Shown here piece after piece: positions 16,510-24,137 of a DNA stretch of 64,000 bases. How positions within the stretch are numbered: the first letter of the stretch is position 1; every line of letters starts with the position of its first letter. The DNA lies in assembly GCF_946902045.1 (NCBI RefSeq), contig NZ_OX336253.1, forward strand, positions 1,612,001 to 1,676,000, written 5' to 3'. The notes under the pieces were generated by a model. That model saw nothing but the letters and a program-made list of their open reading frames with translations. It searched no databases and was not told the origin of the DNA. This DNA is from Neisseria sp. Marseille-Q5346 (lineage in GTDB: Bacteria; Pseudomonadota; Gammaproteobacteria; Burkholderiales; Neisseriaceae). A program made the position numbers and the translations under genes.

Positions 16510-17898
16510 TCAACGAGACATCTCACCTTGAATAGCGCGGATATTCGCTTTACGGGCGTTGATGGTACGGGTCAGCTGTTGGATTTTAATCTGATCGCCT
16601 TTTTGTTTGGCCGCATTCAGCTGGGTTTGAAGGCGGGTAATGGCAGCCTGTTCATTGCGTACTTCGGTCTGCAATATCTGTTTGCGGGTTTCTTTAGGGC
16701 TTGGCTTAGGAACCGGCGTAACCACAGGGGCAGTACGGATAACAGGGGCTTTGTATTTGCTGTATGAAGAACTGCGTGATTTGTTCTGCCGGTTGCGCAG
16801 GGTAATATTGATGCGCGGATTGGCAGCTTCGGCTGTGTTGGTCACGCTGGTAATCGGTACATTTGGCAGGATTTTGATATCGCTGTCGCTATTTCCTTTA
16901 TCCAGCAAAATATCGGCTGCCGGTTTGTATGCTTGTGGGAAAGGTGTTGGGACAGTGGTTTTGCCATGCTCTACCGGAGTGGCAGTTGCCGGCATGCTTG
17001 GTTCGGTTGAAGCGGTGGCAATAGGTTTGGCTGCTTGTTCTTCGGATGCGCGGACAACGGCTGTTTTGGTACGGCTGACCTTGGCTTTGCGTCGAGAGGA
17101 GGTTTTGGTATAAGTTTTGCCTTTACGCTTAGTCTCGACTTTGGCAGGTGTTTTATCGAGCGCTTCATCCTGAGCTGCTACCGCTTGGTTATTTAGGGTA
17201 GTTGAAGTTTGCGGTTGAGCAGTTGAATTTTGAATAATCTCTTGTGGGATTTGGATTGCAGGTACAACAGGTTGAGCAACTGGTGTTTTATTAAGAATAG
17301 CAAGGCCGTCTGAAACTGTTTTCGTGGTAGAAGCAGTAGGTTGGGCTTGTGCGGCGAGCATTGGAGGAACAATAGTGTTGTCCTCTTGAACGGCAGTCGT
17401 CTGCGTTTGTACGACAGGAGTTGTGTTGTGGACAGCAGCATCGACAACATAGTTTTCAGGTTTTGCAACGGCTGGTGTTTCCAAAACAGGCGTATTGTTG
17501 GAAACAATTACGCTGTCTGCAATGGTTTTATTCGCAGGCACAGCTTGTCGAGTTTGTGCCATCGGAATGGAAATAGGTGCGGGAATACCGTATTCATTTC
17601 GAGCAACAACGACTGGGGTTTGTACTGCAGGCATTGCATGAGAAGCATGAACGTAGTCAGCGGCAGATGCTTTAAATTCTGTTGTTTGTACCGTTTTTAA
17701 AACCGGAGTGTCGCCTGGAATTGCAACGACGCTGTTTTCTGTTACATTGTTTGTTTCAACTATGCGACAGGCGTCATTGATCTGGTATGAAGCATAAACA
17801 GTAATGCCTTCAACATTGCAGACATATTCGGCAGCATTAGCGGCGGCGGGGAGGGTCAGACTGAGGGCAATGGCGGTTTTGCAGAAAAACGGTTTCAT
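16510..17898 (-). CDS. Secreted Val/Thr/Pro-rich protein of unknown function
   Basis: A 462-residue protein. The signal peptide KPFFCKTAIALSLTLPAAANA is followed by AEYVCNVEGITVYASYQINDACRIVE, a short conserved-looking domain with two Cys. Then comes a long low-complexity stretch rich in Val, Thr, Pro, Ala and Gln with loosely repeated NxTPVxxTP motifs, a Lys/Arg-rich patch (VETKRKGKTYTKTSSRRKAK), and a C-terminal coiled-coil (RNEQAAITRLQTQLNAAKQ). ATG 17898 begins the signal peptide; an upstream extension has only a weak start. The design suggests an envelope-spanning or peptidoglycan-associated protein, but no family is recognised. Confidence 0.75.
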   Translation of the reverse strand: MKPFFCKTAIALSLTLPAAANAAEYVCNVEGITVYASYQINDACRIVETNNVTENSVVAIPGDTPVLKTVQTTEFKASAADYVHASHAMPAVQTPVVVARNEYGIPAPISIPMAQTRQAVPANKTIADSVIVSNNTPVLETPAVAKPENYVVDAAVHNTTPVVQTQTTAVQEDNTIVPPMLAAQAQPTASTTKTVSDGLAILNKTPVAQPVVPAIQIPQEIIQNSTAQPQTSTTLNNQAVAAQDEALDKTPAKVETKRKGKTYTKTSSRRKAKVSRTKTAVVRASEEQAAKPIATASTEPSMPATATPVEHGKTTVPTPFPQAYKPAADILLDKGNSDSDIKILPNVPITSVTNTAEAANPRINITLRNRQNKSRSSSYSKYKAPVIRTAPVVTPVPKPSPKETRKQILQTEVRNEQAAITRLQTQLNAAKQKGDQIKIQQLTRTINARKANIRAIQGEMSR

Positions 17899-18026
17899 AA
17901 AGGCAATAGAATCAGGTTGTTTGTTCAAAGTGTAATTATACTATGTACACTGTCAGCATCCGCCAACTTATTTTTAGGCGGTGTAAAACTGTGGCTGGAA
18001 GGTTGAAAATTGGAATAAAAGGTTTT

Positions 18027-18066
18027 AGGCCGTCTGAAATTTGTCATATAAAGTTTCAGACGGCCT
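18027..18066. terminator. DUS inverted-repeat terminator of luxS
   Basis: AGGCCGTCTGAAA and its complement enclose a 14-base loop, just 3' of the minus-strand luxS. Confidence 0.7.
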
Positions 18067-18082
18067 TTGCTGTCATGGCGGA

Positions 18083-18589
18083 TTAAGCGTTCAACAGACT
18101 TTCGTCCAATGTCAGCTCTTCGTTTTTATTGACGGCGACTTTGCGTGCCAAAACGTTTTGGGCGATTTCGTGCGCTTCGGCAAGCGAGTGCATCAGATAA
18201 GTACCGCATTGGTATTCGTTCAGCTCGGGGATTTTGCTTTGGTCTTGAACGGTCAAAACATCCTGCATTGAAGCGAGCCATGCATCGGCTACTTTTTGCT
18301 CATCGGGCGTACCGATGAGGCTCATGTAGAAACCGGTGCGGCAGCCCATCGGGGAAATGTCGATGATTTCGATGCCGTTGCCGTTTAAGTGGTCGCGCAT
18401 AAAGCCGGCGAACAAATGCTCCAGCGTGTGAATGCCTTTTTCGGGCAGGATTTCTTTGTTGGGAATGCAGAAGCGCAGGTCAAATACGGTAATGGTGTCG
18501 CCTTTGGGCGTCGTCATGGTTTTGGCCACGCGTACGGCAGGGGCGTGCATACGGGTGTGGTCGACTTTGAAACTGTCTAGTAGGGGCAT
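18083..18589 (-). CDS. luxS: S-ribosylhomocysteine lyase (AI-2 synthase)
   Basis: A 168-residue LuxS of standard length. The zinc ligands His and His in [15 protein letters not shown] (about residues 56-70) and Cys in [12 protein letters not shown] (about residue 84-85 onward) are present. So is [11 protein letters not shown] near the C-terminal Cys/His site. It cleaves S-ribosylhomocysteine to homocysteine and the autoinducer-2 precursor DPD, as part of the activated methyl cycle. It is followed by its own DUS-pair terminator and precedes no linked methionine gene here. Confidence 0.95.
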   Translation of the reverse strand: MPLLDSFKVDHTRMHAPAVRVAKTMTTPKGDTITVFDLRFCIPNKEILPEKGIHTLEHLFAGFMRDHLNGNGIEIIDISPMGCRTGFYMSLIGTPDEQKVADAWLASMQDVLTVQDQSKIPELNEYQCGTYLMHSLAEAHEIAQNVLARKVAVNKNEELTLDESLLNA

Positions 18590-18642
18590 TTGGTGTCCTT
18601 TGAGGTAAATAGATTTTTAGCTAGGGATGTTTGGAGACTGAA

Positions 18643-18966
18643 TCACAATTCGGCAATATTGACTGCTTCGCCCGAAGCCGCACTCAGTGCTTCGTTCAAA
18701 ACATCGTAGAAATCTCGTCCGTCGCGTGTTGCCAGCCATTTGCCGTTTTGCTCGGCGAAATGGTAGCCGCCGCTTTTGGCGGCAATCCACAATTCTTGGT
18801 TGGGCGTGTGGCGGTTAACGATGATTTGCGTGCCGTCTTCGGCTTCGATGGTCAGTACGTTTCCGGCAAACTGGCAGTCGAAATCCCAGCCGTTTTCATC
18901 GATTTGGTCTTCAATATGTTCAAACAATTCTTCGCTCATGCGGATGAATTCGCTTTCGGTCATCAT
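18643..18966 (-). CDS. cyaY: Frataxin-like iron donor CyaY
   Basis: A 107-residue CyaY of typical size. The acidic first helix ([21 protein letters not shown]) and the sheet motif [24 protein letters not shown] are characteristic of the frataxin family. CyaY binds iron and modulates Fe-S cluster assembly on IscU/IscS. It is divergent from the lipoprotein gene and lysA, the same neighbourhood found for cyaY in many gamma- and beta-proteobacteria. Confidence 0.93.
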   Translation of the reverse strand: MMTESEFIRMSEELFEHIEDQIDENGWDFDCQFAGNVLTIEAEDGTQIIVNRHTPNQELWIAAKSGGYHFAEQNGKWLATRDGRDFYDVLNEALSAASGEAVNIAEL

Positions 18967-19019
18967 GGCTTTTTGTGTGGTTTTTGTTTAAGATATCGAA
19001 TCTTGCCACATTCGTAATG

Positions 19020-19208
19020 ATGAAGAAAGTTTTACTGATGAAATACGGCGTATTTTTTGCAGCGGCAACGGCTCTGCTGCTCTCTGCCTGCGGCTACAAA
19101 GGCGACCTCTACCTGCCCAAAGAAGGCGACAAGGCGCGCTTCGGCGTGATTCAAACCGGCTTGAAATTCGATACGGCAAAAGAGCCGACCACTCAAACCA
19201 ACGATTAA
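19020..19208 (+). CDS. lptM: LptM/YifL-type small lipoprotein
   Basis: A 62-residue lipoprotein. The signal sequence ends in the lipobox LLSACGYKGDLYLP. The CGxKGxLYLP pattern right after the lipidated Cys is the hallmark of the YifL/LptM family, which aids maturation of the LptD outer-membrane LPS translocon. Its place between cyaY and lysA (as yifL lies by cyaY and dapF in E. coli) agrees. ATG codons at 19017, 19020 and 19038 are all possible starts. The short C-terminal part is charged. Confidence 0.85.
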   Translation: MKKVLLMKYGVFFAAATALLLSACGYKGDLYLPKEGDKARFGVIQTGLKFDTAKEPTTQTND

Positions 19209-19225
19209 AAAAAGACTTCACAAAC

Positions 19226-20446
19226 ATGACCTTATCCTGCGAACAAATCCCTTATTCCCACCTTGCCGAGGAATTCGGCACGCCGCTTTATGTGTACAGC
19301 AAATCTGCGCTGACCGAGGCGTTTGAAAACTACCAAACTGCGTTTGCCGCTTTAAATCCGCTTGTCTGCTACGCAGTGAAAGCCAATGGCAACCTGAGCA
19401 TCATCAAACACTTTGCTTCTTTGGGGAGCGGGTTTGACATTGTGTCCGGCGGCGAGTTGGCGCGCGTTTTGGCGGCCGGCGGCGATGCGGCGAAAACGAT
19501 TTTTTCTGGTGTGGGCAAGAGTGAGGCAGAAATTGAATTTGCGCTGAATGCAGGCGTGAAATGCTTCAATATGGAAAGCATTCCCGAAATCGACCGTATT
19601 CAAAAGGTTGCCGCGCGTTTGGGTAAGGTCGCTCCGGTTTCCCTGCGCGTCAATCCTGATGTCGATGCCAAAACTCATCCTTATATCTCCACCGGTTTGA
19701 AAGCCAATAAATTCGGTATTGCCTATGCCGATGCGCTTGAGGCCTATCGTCATGCTTCCCGACAAAGCCATTTGAAAATCGTTGGTATCGACTGCCATAT
19801 CGGCTCGCAACTGACCGACCTCAGCCCGCTTGTTGAAGCCTGCGAACGTATTTTGGCCTTGGTTGACCAACTGGCAGGCGAAGGCATTGTGTTGGAACAC
19901 TTGGACTTGGGCGGCGGTGTCGGCATTGTTTATCAAGACGAAAATGTGCCTGATTTGGGCGCGTATGCCCAAGCCGTTCAAAAACTAATCGGCACACGCC
20001 GTCTGAAACTGGTCCTCGAGCCAGGCCGTAGTTTGGTTGGCAATGCAGGTGCGTTGTTGACGCGAGTCGAATTCGTAAAACATGGCGAAGAGAAAAACTT
20101 TGTGATGGTCGATGCGGCGATGAACGATTTGATGCGTCCGGCGCTTTATGATGCCTATCATCACATCGAAGCGGTCGAAACCAAAGACATTGAGCCTCTG
20201 ACGGCCAATATCGTCGGCCCGATTTGCGAAACCGGCGACTTCCTCGGCAAAGACCGCACCATCGCCTGCGAAGAAGGGGATTTGCTGCTTATCCGAAGCG
20301 CCGGTGCGTATGGTTCAAGCATGGCGAGCAACTACAACACGCGCAACCGTGCGGCGGAAGTATTGGTTGACGGCAACGAATGCAAACTTATCCGCCAACG
20401 TGAAACCGTTGAGCAGCAAATGGCTAACGAATTGGCTTGTTTATAA
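19226..20446 (+). CDS. lysA: Diaminopimelate decarboxylase
   Basis: A 406-residue PLP enzyme of alanine-racemase-like fold. YAVKANGN near residue 50 carries the PLP lysine. HIGSQLTD, EPGRSLVG and GPICETGDFLG are the family's substrate and cofactor blocks. It makes L-lysine from meso-diaminopimelate, the last step of lysine synthesis. It starts 17 bases after the lipoprotein gene and is probably co-transcribed with it. A DUS terminator follows. Confidence 0.96.
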   Translation: MTLSCEQIPYSHLAEEFGTPLYVYSKSALTEAFENYQTAFAALNPLVCYAVKANGNLSIIKHFASLGSGFDIVSGGELARVLAAGGDAAKTIFSGVGKSEAEIEFALNAGVKCFNMESIPEIDRIQKVAARLGKVAPVSLRVNPDVDAKTHPYISTGLKANKFGIAYADALEAYRHASRQSHLKIVGIDCHIGSQLTDLSPLVEACERILALVDQLAGEGIVLEHLDLGGGVGIVYQDENVPDLGAYAQAVQKLIGTRRLKLVLEPGRSLVGNAGALLTRVEFVKHGEEKNFVMVDAAMNDLMRPALYDAYHHIEAVETKDIEPLTANIVGPICETGDFLGKDRTIACEEGDLLLIRSAGAYGSSMASNYNTRNRAAEVLVDGNECKLIRQRETVEQQMANELACL

Positions 20447-20460
20447 GGTTTGATTGTTTA

Positions 20461-20501
20461 AAAGGCCGTCTGAAAGCTTGATTGACTTTCAGACGGCCTT
20501 T
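20461..20501. terminator. DUS inverted-repeat terminator between lysA and slyX
   Basis: AAAGGCCGTCTGAAAG and its complement (16-bp arms, 9-base loop) separate converging lysA and slyX. Confidence 0.78.
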
Positions 20502-20548
20502 GTTATGAAAGAAAAGGGCATGTATCAAACACGCCCTTTTTTAGTTTA

Positions 20549-20776
20549 TCAATAATGCGGCGGAATCTCGTCGCGCAGGCTGTACGGTTCGCGTTCGCCG
20601 TTTGCGCCTTTGTCCTGCATCCGTTGATACAGCAGCCGCAACTGGCCTTGCTGCAAATCCAAAGCCTGCTGCATCTTGGCGATGGTGTCGTTCAGGCTGC
20701 CGATTAAATCTTCCTGCAAGGCCGTCTGAATTTCCAGCTCGGTGATGCGGTGTTCCAATTCCTGAATATCGCTCAT
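20549..20776 (-). CDS. slyX: SlyX family protein
   Basis: A 75-residue coiled-coil protein (MSDIQELEHRITELEIQTAL, with heptads through residue 60) ending in the SlyX-typical basic/Pro tail PYSLRDEIPPHY. Its ATG begins one base after the stop of the upstream antiporter gene, so the two are coupled. The function of SlyX is not established. An in-frame extension that would overlap the antiporter gene was not used. Confidence 0.9.
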   Translation of the reverse strand: MSDIQELEHRITELEIQTALQEDLIGSLNDTIAKMQQALDLQQGQLRLLYQRMQDKGANGEREPYSLRDEIPPHY

Positions 20777-20777
20777 A

Positions 20778-22151
20778 TTACAGCACCATCGCGGCAATCC
20801 AGCCGGCAGCCATCAGCGGGATATTGTAGTGGATAAAGGTCGGGATAACCGAATCGCGGATGTGGTCGTGTTGACCGTCGGCGTTCAGACCCATGGTCGG
20901 GCCGAGTGTCGAGTCGGAAGCGGGGGAACCCGCATCTCCCAGCGCGCCTGCTGTGCCGACAATGGCCACGGTAGCCATTGGGGAGAAGCCCAAGCTGATG
21001 CACAAAGGCACATAAATCGCAGTAATAATCGGCAAAGTCGAGAAGGACGAACCGATGCCCATGGTCACCAGCAAGCCGACGCACAACATGGTCAATGCGG
21101 CCATGCCTTTATTGCCGCCGAACAAAGCCATGCTGCGTTCGACCAAAGGCTGAATGTCGCCGGTCGTGTTCATTACGGCGGCGAAACCTTGTGCCGCAAT
21201 CATAATAAAGCCGACCATCGCCATCATTTTGATGCCTTCGCCGAAGACATCGCTGGCGGCGGAGCGGTTCATCACGCCTAACATCATAAATACGGCAAAG
21301 CCCAACATAGCGCCCAATACCAGAGAACCATCGTACGAAAGCTGAATGGCAAAACACACGGCAATCGCCACGGCCGCCACCAAGCTGCGATAGGTTGAAG
21401 GCTCTTGTTGTTGCACTGCCGCACGGTTGTCTTCCGTGTCAGTGGTATTGTTCTGATAAATGCGCGGCTTGCGGTAGTGCAAAAAGGCCAGCAGCAAGCC
21501 GGACACCATGCCCAAAGCCGGAATCGCCATTGCGTGCATCACATTGATGCCGCTGGTGTCCATGCCTGCCGAGCGGATATTGCCCAACATGATGTCGTTC
21601 AAGAAGATGGCGCCGAAACCGTAAGGCAGGAACATATAAGTCGTTACCAAGCCAAACGTAATCACGCAGGCCACCAAGCGGCGGTCGAGTTTCAAACGAT
21701 TGAACACCAACAGCAGCGGCGGAATAATCATCGGGATAAACGCAATATGAATCGGCACAATGTTTTGGCTCATCACGCCCATGCACAAAATAATCGCCAG
21801 CAGCAGCCATTTGACCGCGCCTTCGCCTTTCGCATTGCCTTCGCCGCCGTTGAGTTTGCGGATAATCACGCCGGCAAGCTGTTGCGGCAGGCCGGAATGC
21901 GTGATGGCCATGGCAAACGCGCCGAGCATGGCATAAGACAGCGCGATTTGCGCCCCGCCTTTCAAGCCTTCGTTAAAAACAGGAATAATCCCTTGCTGCA
22001 CCACATCGCCGGCCGCGTTGGTTACATTCTCCAAAGGCATACCGGCCACCAAGCCGCCGACAAACGCGCCGACAGCCAAGCTGAGCACCACATGCACGCG
22101 CGATAAAGACAGCACAAGCATGATGATGACCGCAATTACAACCGCATTCAT
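20778..22151 (-). CDS. Na+/H+ antiporter family (NhaC-like) transporter
   Basis: A 457-residue integral membrane protein with about a dozen hydrophobic segments. A short N-terminal domain (VVIAVIIMLVLSLSRVHVVLSL) and a C-terminal half with GIGSSFSTLPIITAIYVPL and GTAGALGDAGSPASDST match the Na+/H+ antiporter-like family. The ion specificity cannot be told from sequence; some relatives carry amino acids. It is cotranscribed with slyX. Confidence 0.82.
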   Translation of the reverse strand: MNAVVIAVIIMLVLSLSRVHVVLSLAVGAFVGGLVAGMPLENVTNAAGDVVQQGIIPVFNEGLKGGAQIALSYAMLGAFAMAITHSGLPQQLAGVIIRKLNGGEGNAKGEGAVKWLLLAIILCMGVMSQNIVPIHIAFIPMIIPPLLLVFNRLKLDRRLVACVITFGLVTTYMFLPYGFGAIFLNDIMLGNIRSAGMDTSGINVMHAMAIPALGMVSGLLLAFLHYRKPRIYQNNTTDTEDNRAAVQQQEPSTYRSLVAAVAIAVCFAIQLSYDGSLVLGAMLGFAVFMMLGVMNRSAASDVFGEGIKMMAMVGFIMIAAQGFAAVMNTTGDIQPLVERSMALFGGNKGMAALTMLCVGLLVTMGIGSSFSTLPIITAIYVPLCISLGFSPMATVAIVGTAGALGDAGSPASDSTLGPTMGLNADGQHDHIRDSVIPTFIHYNIPLMAAGWIAAMVL

Positions 22152-22500
22152 ATCGTTCTCCGTTGTTTCAGACGGCCTGTTATGTAAAAACAGGCAATCA
22201 TCTGTTTACATATTACAAATAAACATCATAACCCAAGCATGAAGCCTTTGCAAAAAACGACAGGCCGTCTGAAAAACAGACCATCGGTTTCAGACGGCCT
22301 GCCGTGAACCCTTATTCAGAGTTTTAATAGGGCGTGCGGTTCTGGCGATAAAAATATCTAAAAAACACGCGCTTCCTATTCTTTGCATATGGTACCAATG
22401 TTAAAATCGACACAATGTCTCGGTTTCGGGTTTGTCACTGAAATTAAAGCATTTATTGCTAAAACCCAATTCAATCATACACAAACAAAGGAAAGAAGTT
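22152..22500. other. Intergenic region between divergent transporter genes
   Basis: About 350 bases without a gene. It holds single DUS copies, a DUS hairpin at 22261-22301, an 8-base palindrome TGGTACCA near 22391 and A+T-rich DNA that must contain promoters for the antiporter (minus) and MFS gene (plus). The Shine-Dalgarno AAAGGAAAGAAG precedes the MFS ATG. No further regulatory element is evident. Confidence 0.5.
22261..22301. repeat. DUS inverted pair
   Basis: CAGGCCGTCTGAAA and its complement form a hairpin between two divergent genes, where a terminator role is unlikely. Confidence 0.6.
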
Positions 22501-23820
22501 ATGGATATTCTGACGCGGCTGCACAATCTGCCGCCCTCCCGCTTTCATTACAAACTTCTGGTCTTGGTCGGAATAGGCTGGCTGTTTGATGCCATGGATA
22601 CCGGTTTGGTATCGTTTGTATTGCCGGCTTTGGGCAAAGATTGGGCGCTGGCTCCGGCGCAGTTGGGTTGGATTGTTAGCATTGCCTTTGTCGGCATGGC
22701 CTTGGGTGCGGTATTCAGCGGCTGGCTGGCGGATAGGTTCGGACGGAAAACCGTTTTTGCCGGCACGATGGTGGTGTACAGCATTGCCACAGGTTTGTGC
22801 GCGCTCGCGCCTGATTTGACGGTTTTGCTGGTGTGCCGCTTTTTTGTCGGCATCGGTTTGGGCGGTCAACTGCCCGTTGCCGTGTCGCTGGTCAGCGAAT
22901 ATGCGCCGCCGAAAGTACGCGGCCGTTTTATTGTGTTGCTGGAAAGCTTTTGGGGCTTAGGCTGGCTCTCAGCCGCGCTGGTGTCTTATTTCTTTATTCC
23001 GCAAACCGGCTGGCACAGCGCGTTTTTATTCGGCGCCTTGCCCCTGTTTTATGTGCCGTTGGTGTTGAAATTCGTTCCCGAATCCGTGCCTTACCTGCTT
23101 TCCCGCGGCAAAACCAACGAAGCGCACCATTTAGTATCCGCGTTGGAAATTCAATCGGGCATAACGCCGCCGACAGAAGCCATTGCCGCACCGGCCGTCC
23201 CGCGCGAACGCATCCGCTTCATCCAACTTTGGCAACATCCGTTTGCACGGCGTACGCTGATGCTGTGGCTGGTTTGGTTCGGCATCGTGTTTTCGTATTA
23301 CGGCATTTTCACTTGGTTGCCCAAATTGCTGGTCGAGCAGGGCAATACCGTGGTCAAAACCTTTGAATATGTGCTGGTGATGATTGTTGCGCAACTGCCC
23401 GGCTATATTGCTGCCGCGGCTTTGGTGGAAAGAATCGGCCGCAAAGCAACGTTGGCAGGCTTTTTGGCCGCGTGCGCCGCATGCGCATGGTTTTTCGGGC
23501 AAAGCACCACTGCGGCCGAAGTCATGATTTGGGGCAGCCTGATGTCCTTCTTCAATTTGGGCGCATGGGGCGTTTTGTACACCTACACCCCCGAACTCTA
23601 CCCCTTGCGCTTCCGTGCCTTCGCATCCGGCTGGGCAGGTGCCATTGGCCGCGTCGGCGGCATACTCGCCCCCATGGTAGTAGCGGCGATGGTGGGCAAC
23701 AGCGGCGGCTTCGGCAATATCTTTATGATGTTTGCGCTGGTTATGCTGCTGATTGTGGCGGTAATCTTGGTATTGGGTGAGGAAACCAAAGGCCGTACGC
23801 TGGAAGACATCAGCCAATAA
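22501..23820 (+). CDS. MFS transporter, NiaP-like
   Basis: A 439-residue major facilitator with 12 predicted helices. MFS motif A appears as WLADRFGRKTV (after helix 2). PESVPYLLSRGK and YTPELYPLRFRAFASG are typical of the sugar/organic-acid branch that includes the niacin transporter NiaP. The ATG at 22501 follows AAAGGAAAGAAG; the frame extends to 22432 without a better start. Substrate is uncertain. It is flanked by DUS hairpins and forms a single-gene unit. Confidence 0.8.
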   Translation: MDILTRLHNLPPSRFHYKLLVLVGIGWLFDAMDTGLVSFVLPALGKDWALAPAQLGWIVSIAFVGMALGAVFSGWLADRFGRKTVFAGTMVVYSIATGLCALAPDLTVLLVCRFFVGIGLGGQLPVAVSLVSEYAPPKVRGRFIVLLESFWGLGWLSAALVSYFFIPQTGWHSAFLFGALPLFYVPLVLKFVPESVPYLLSRGKTNEAHHLVSALEIQSGITPPTEAIAAPAVPRERIRFIQLWQHPFARRTLMLWLVWFGIVFSYYGIFTWLPKLLVEQGNTVVKTFEYVLVMIVAQLPGYIAAAALVERIGRKATLAGFLAACAACAWFFGQSTTAAEVMIWGSLMSFFNLGAWGVLYTYTPELYPLRFRAFASGWAGAIGRVGGILAPMVVAAMVGNSGGFGNIFMMFALVMLLIVAVILVLGEETKGRTLEDISQ

Positions 23821-23833
23821 AAGATAGATATGA

Positions 23834-23868
23834 AAAGGCCGTCTGAAAAATATTTTCAGACGGCCTTT
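23834..23868 (+). terminator. DUS inverted-repeat terminator
   Basis: AAAGGCCGTCTGAAAA and its complement, 14 bases after the MFS stop codon. Confidence 0.75.
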
Positions 23869-24040
23869 GTTTATTTGAGCTTGTAATTTTAATACATCTT
23901 TTTTCTGTTTTTATCTTAATTATTGAGGAAAGCGACCAAAAAAGACCATCTTTGGCTATATAAGGATAAAATCATTATACTTCAATAAATTAAAATGAAT
24001 AAGTGGTAGAGAGGTCGTCTGAAAAGTTCAATCATGGTTT

Positions 24041-24082
24041 GTGATGTAGGTCAAAGCAAAATGTAACTAAATTACTTATAGT
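24041..24082 (+). promoter_or_regulatory. Putative FNR box and promoter of adhE
   Basis: GTGATGTAGGTCAA (24041-24054) fits the FNR box TTGAT-N4-ATCAA with two mismatches. A -10-like TATAGT lies at 24077-24082, predicting a start near 24089, so the box is centred at about -41.5, the class II activator position. This suits an anaerobically induced alcohol/aldehyde dehydrogenase. Confidence 0.55.
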
Positions 24083-24137
24083 TATTGTAGTGAAAATTTA
24101 TTGACTTTATTGCCACCTTTTATTAAGGAGATACACC

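Noticed and set aside
21405..22106. A 233-aa plus-strand frame rich in His, Gln and Arg
   Set aside because: It is the reverse of the Na+/H+ antiporter gene and has no recognisable domain.
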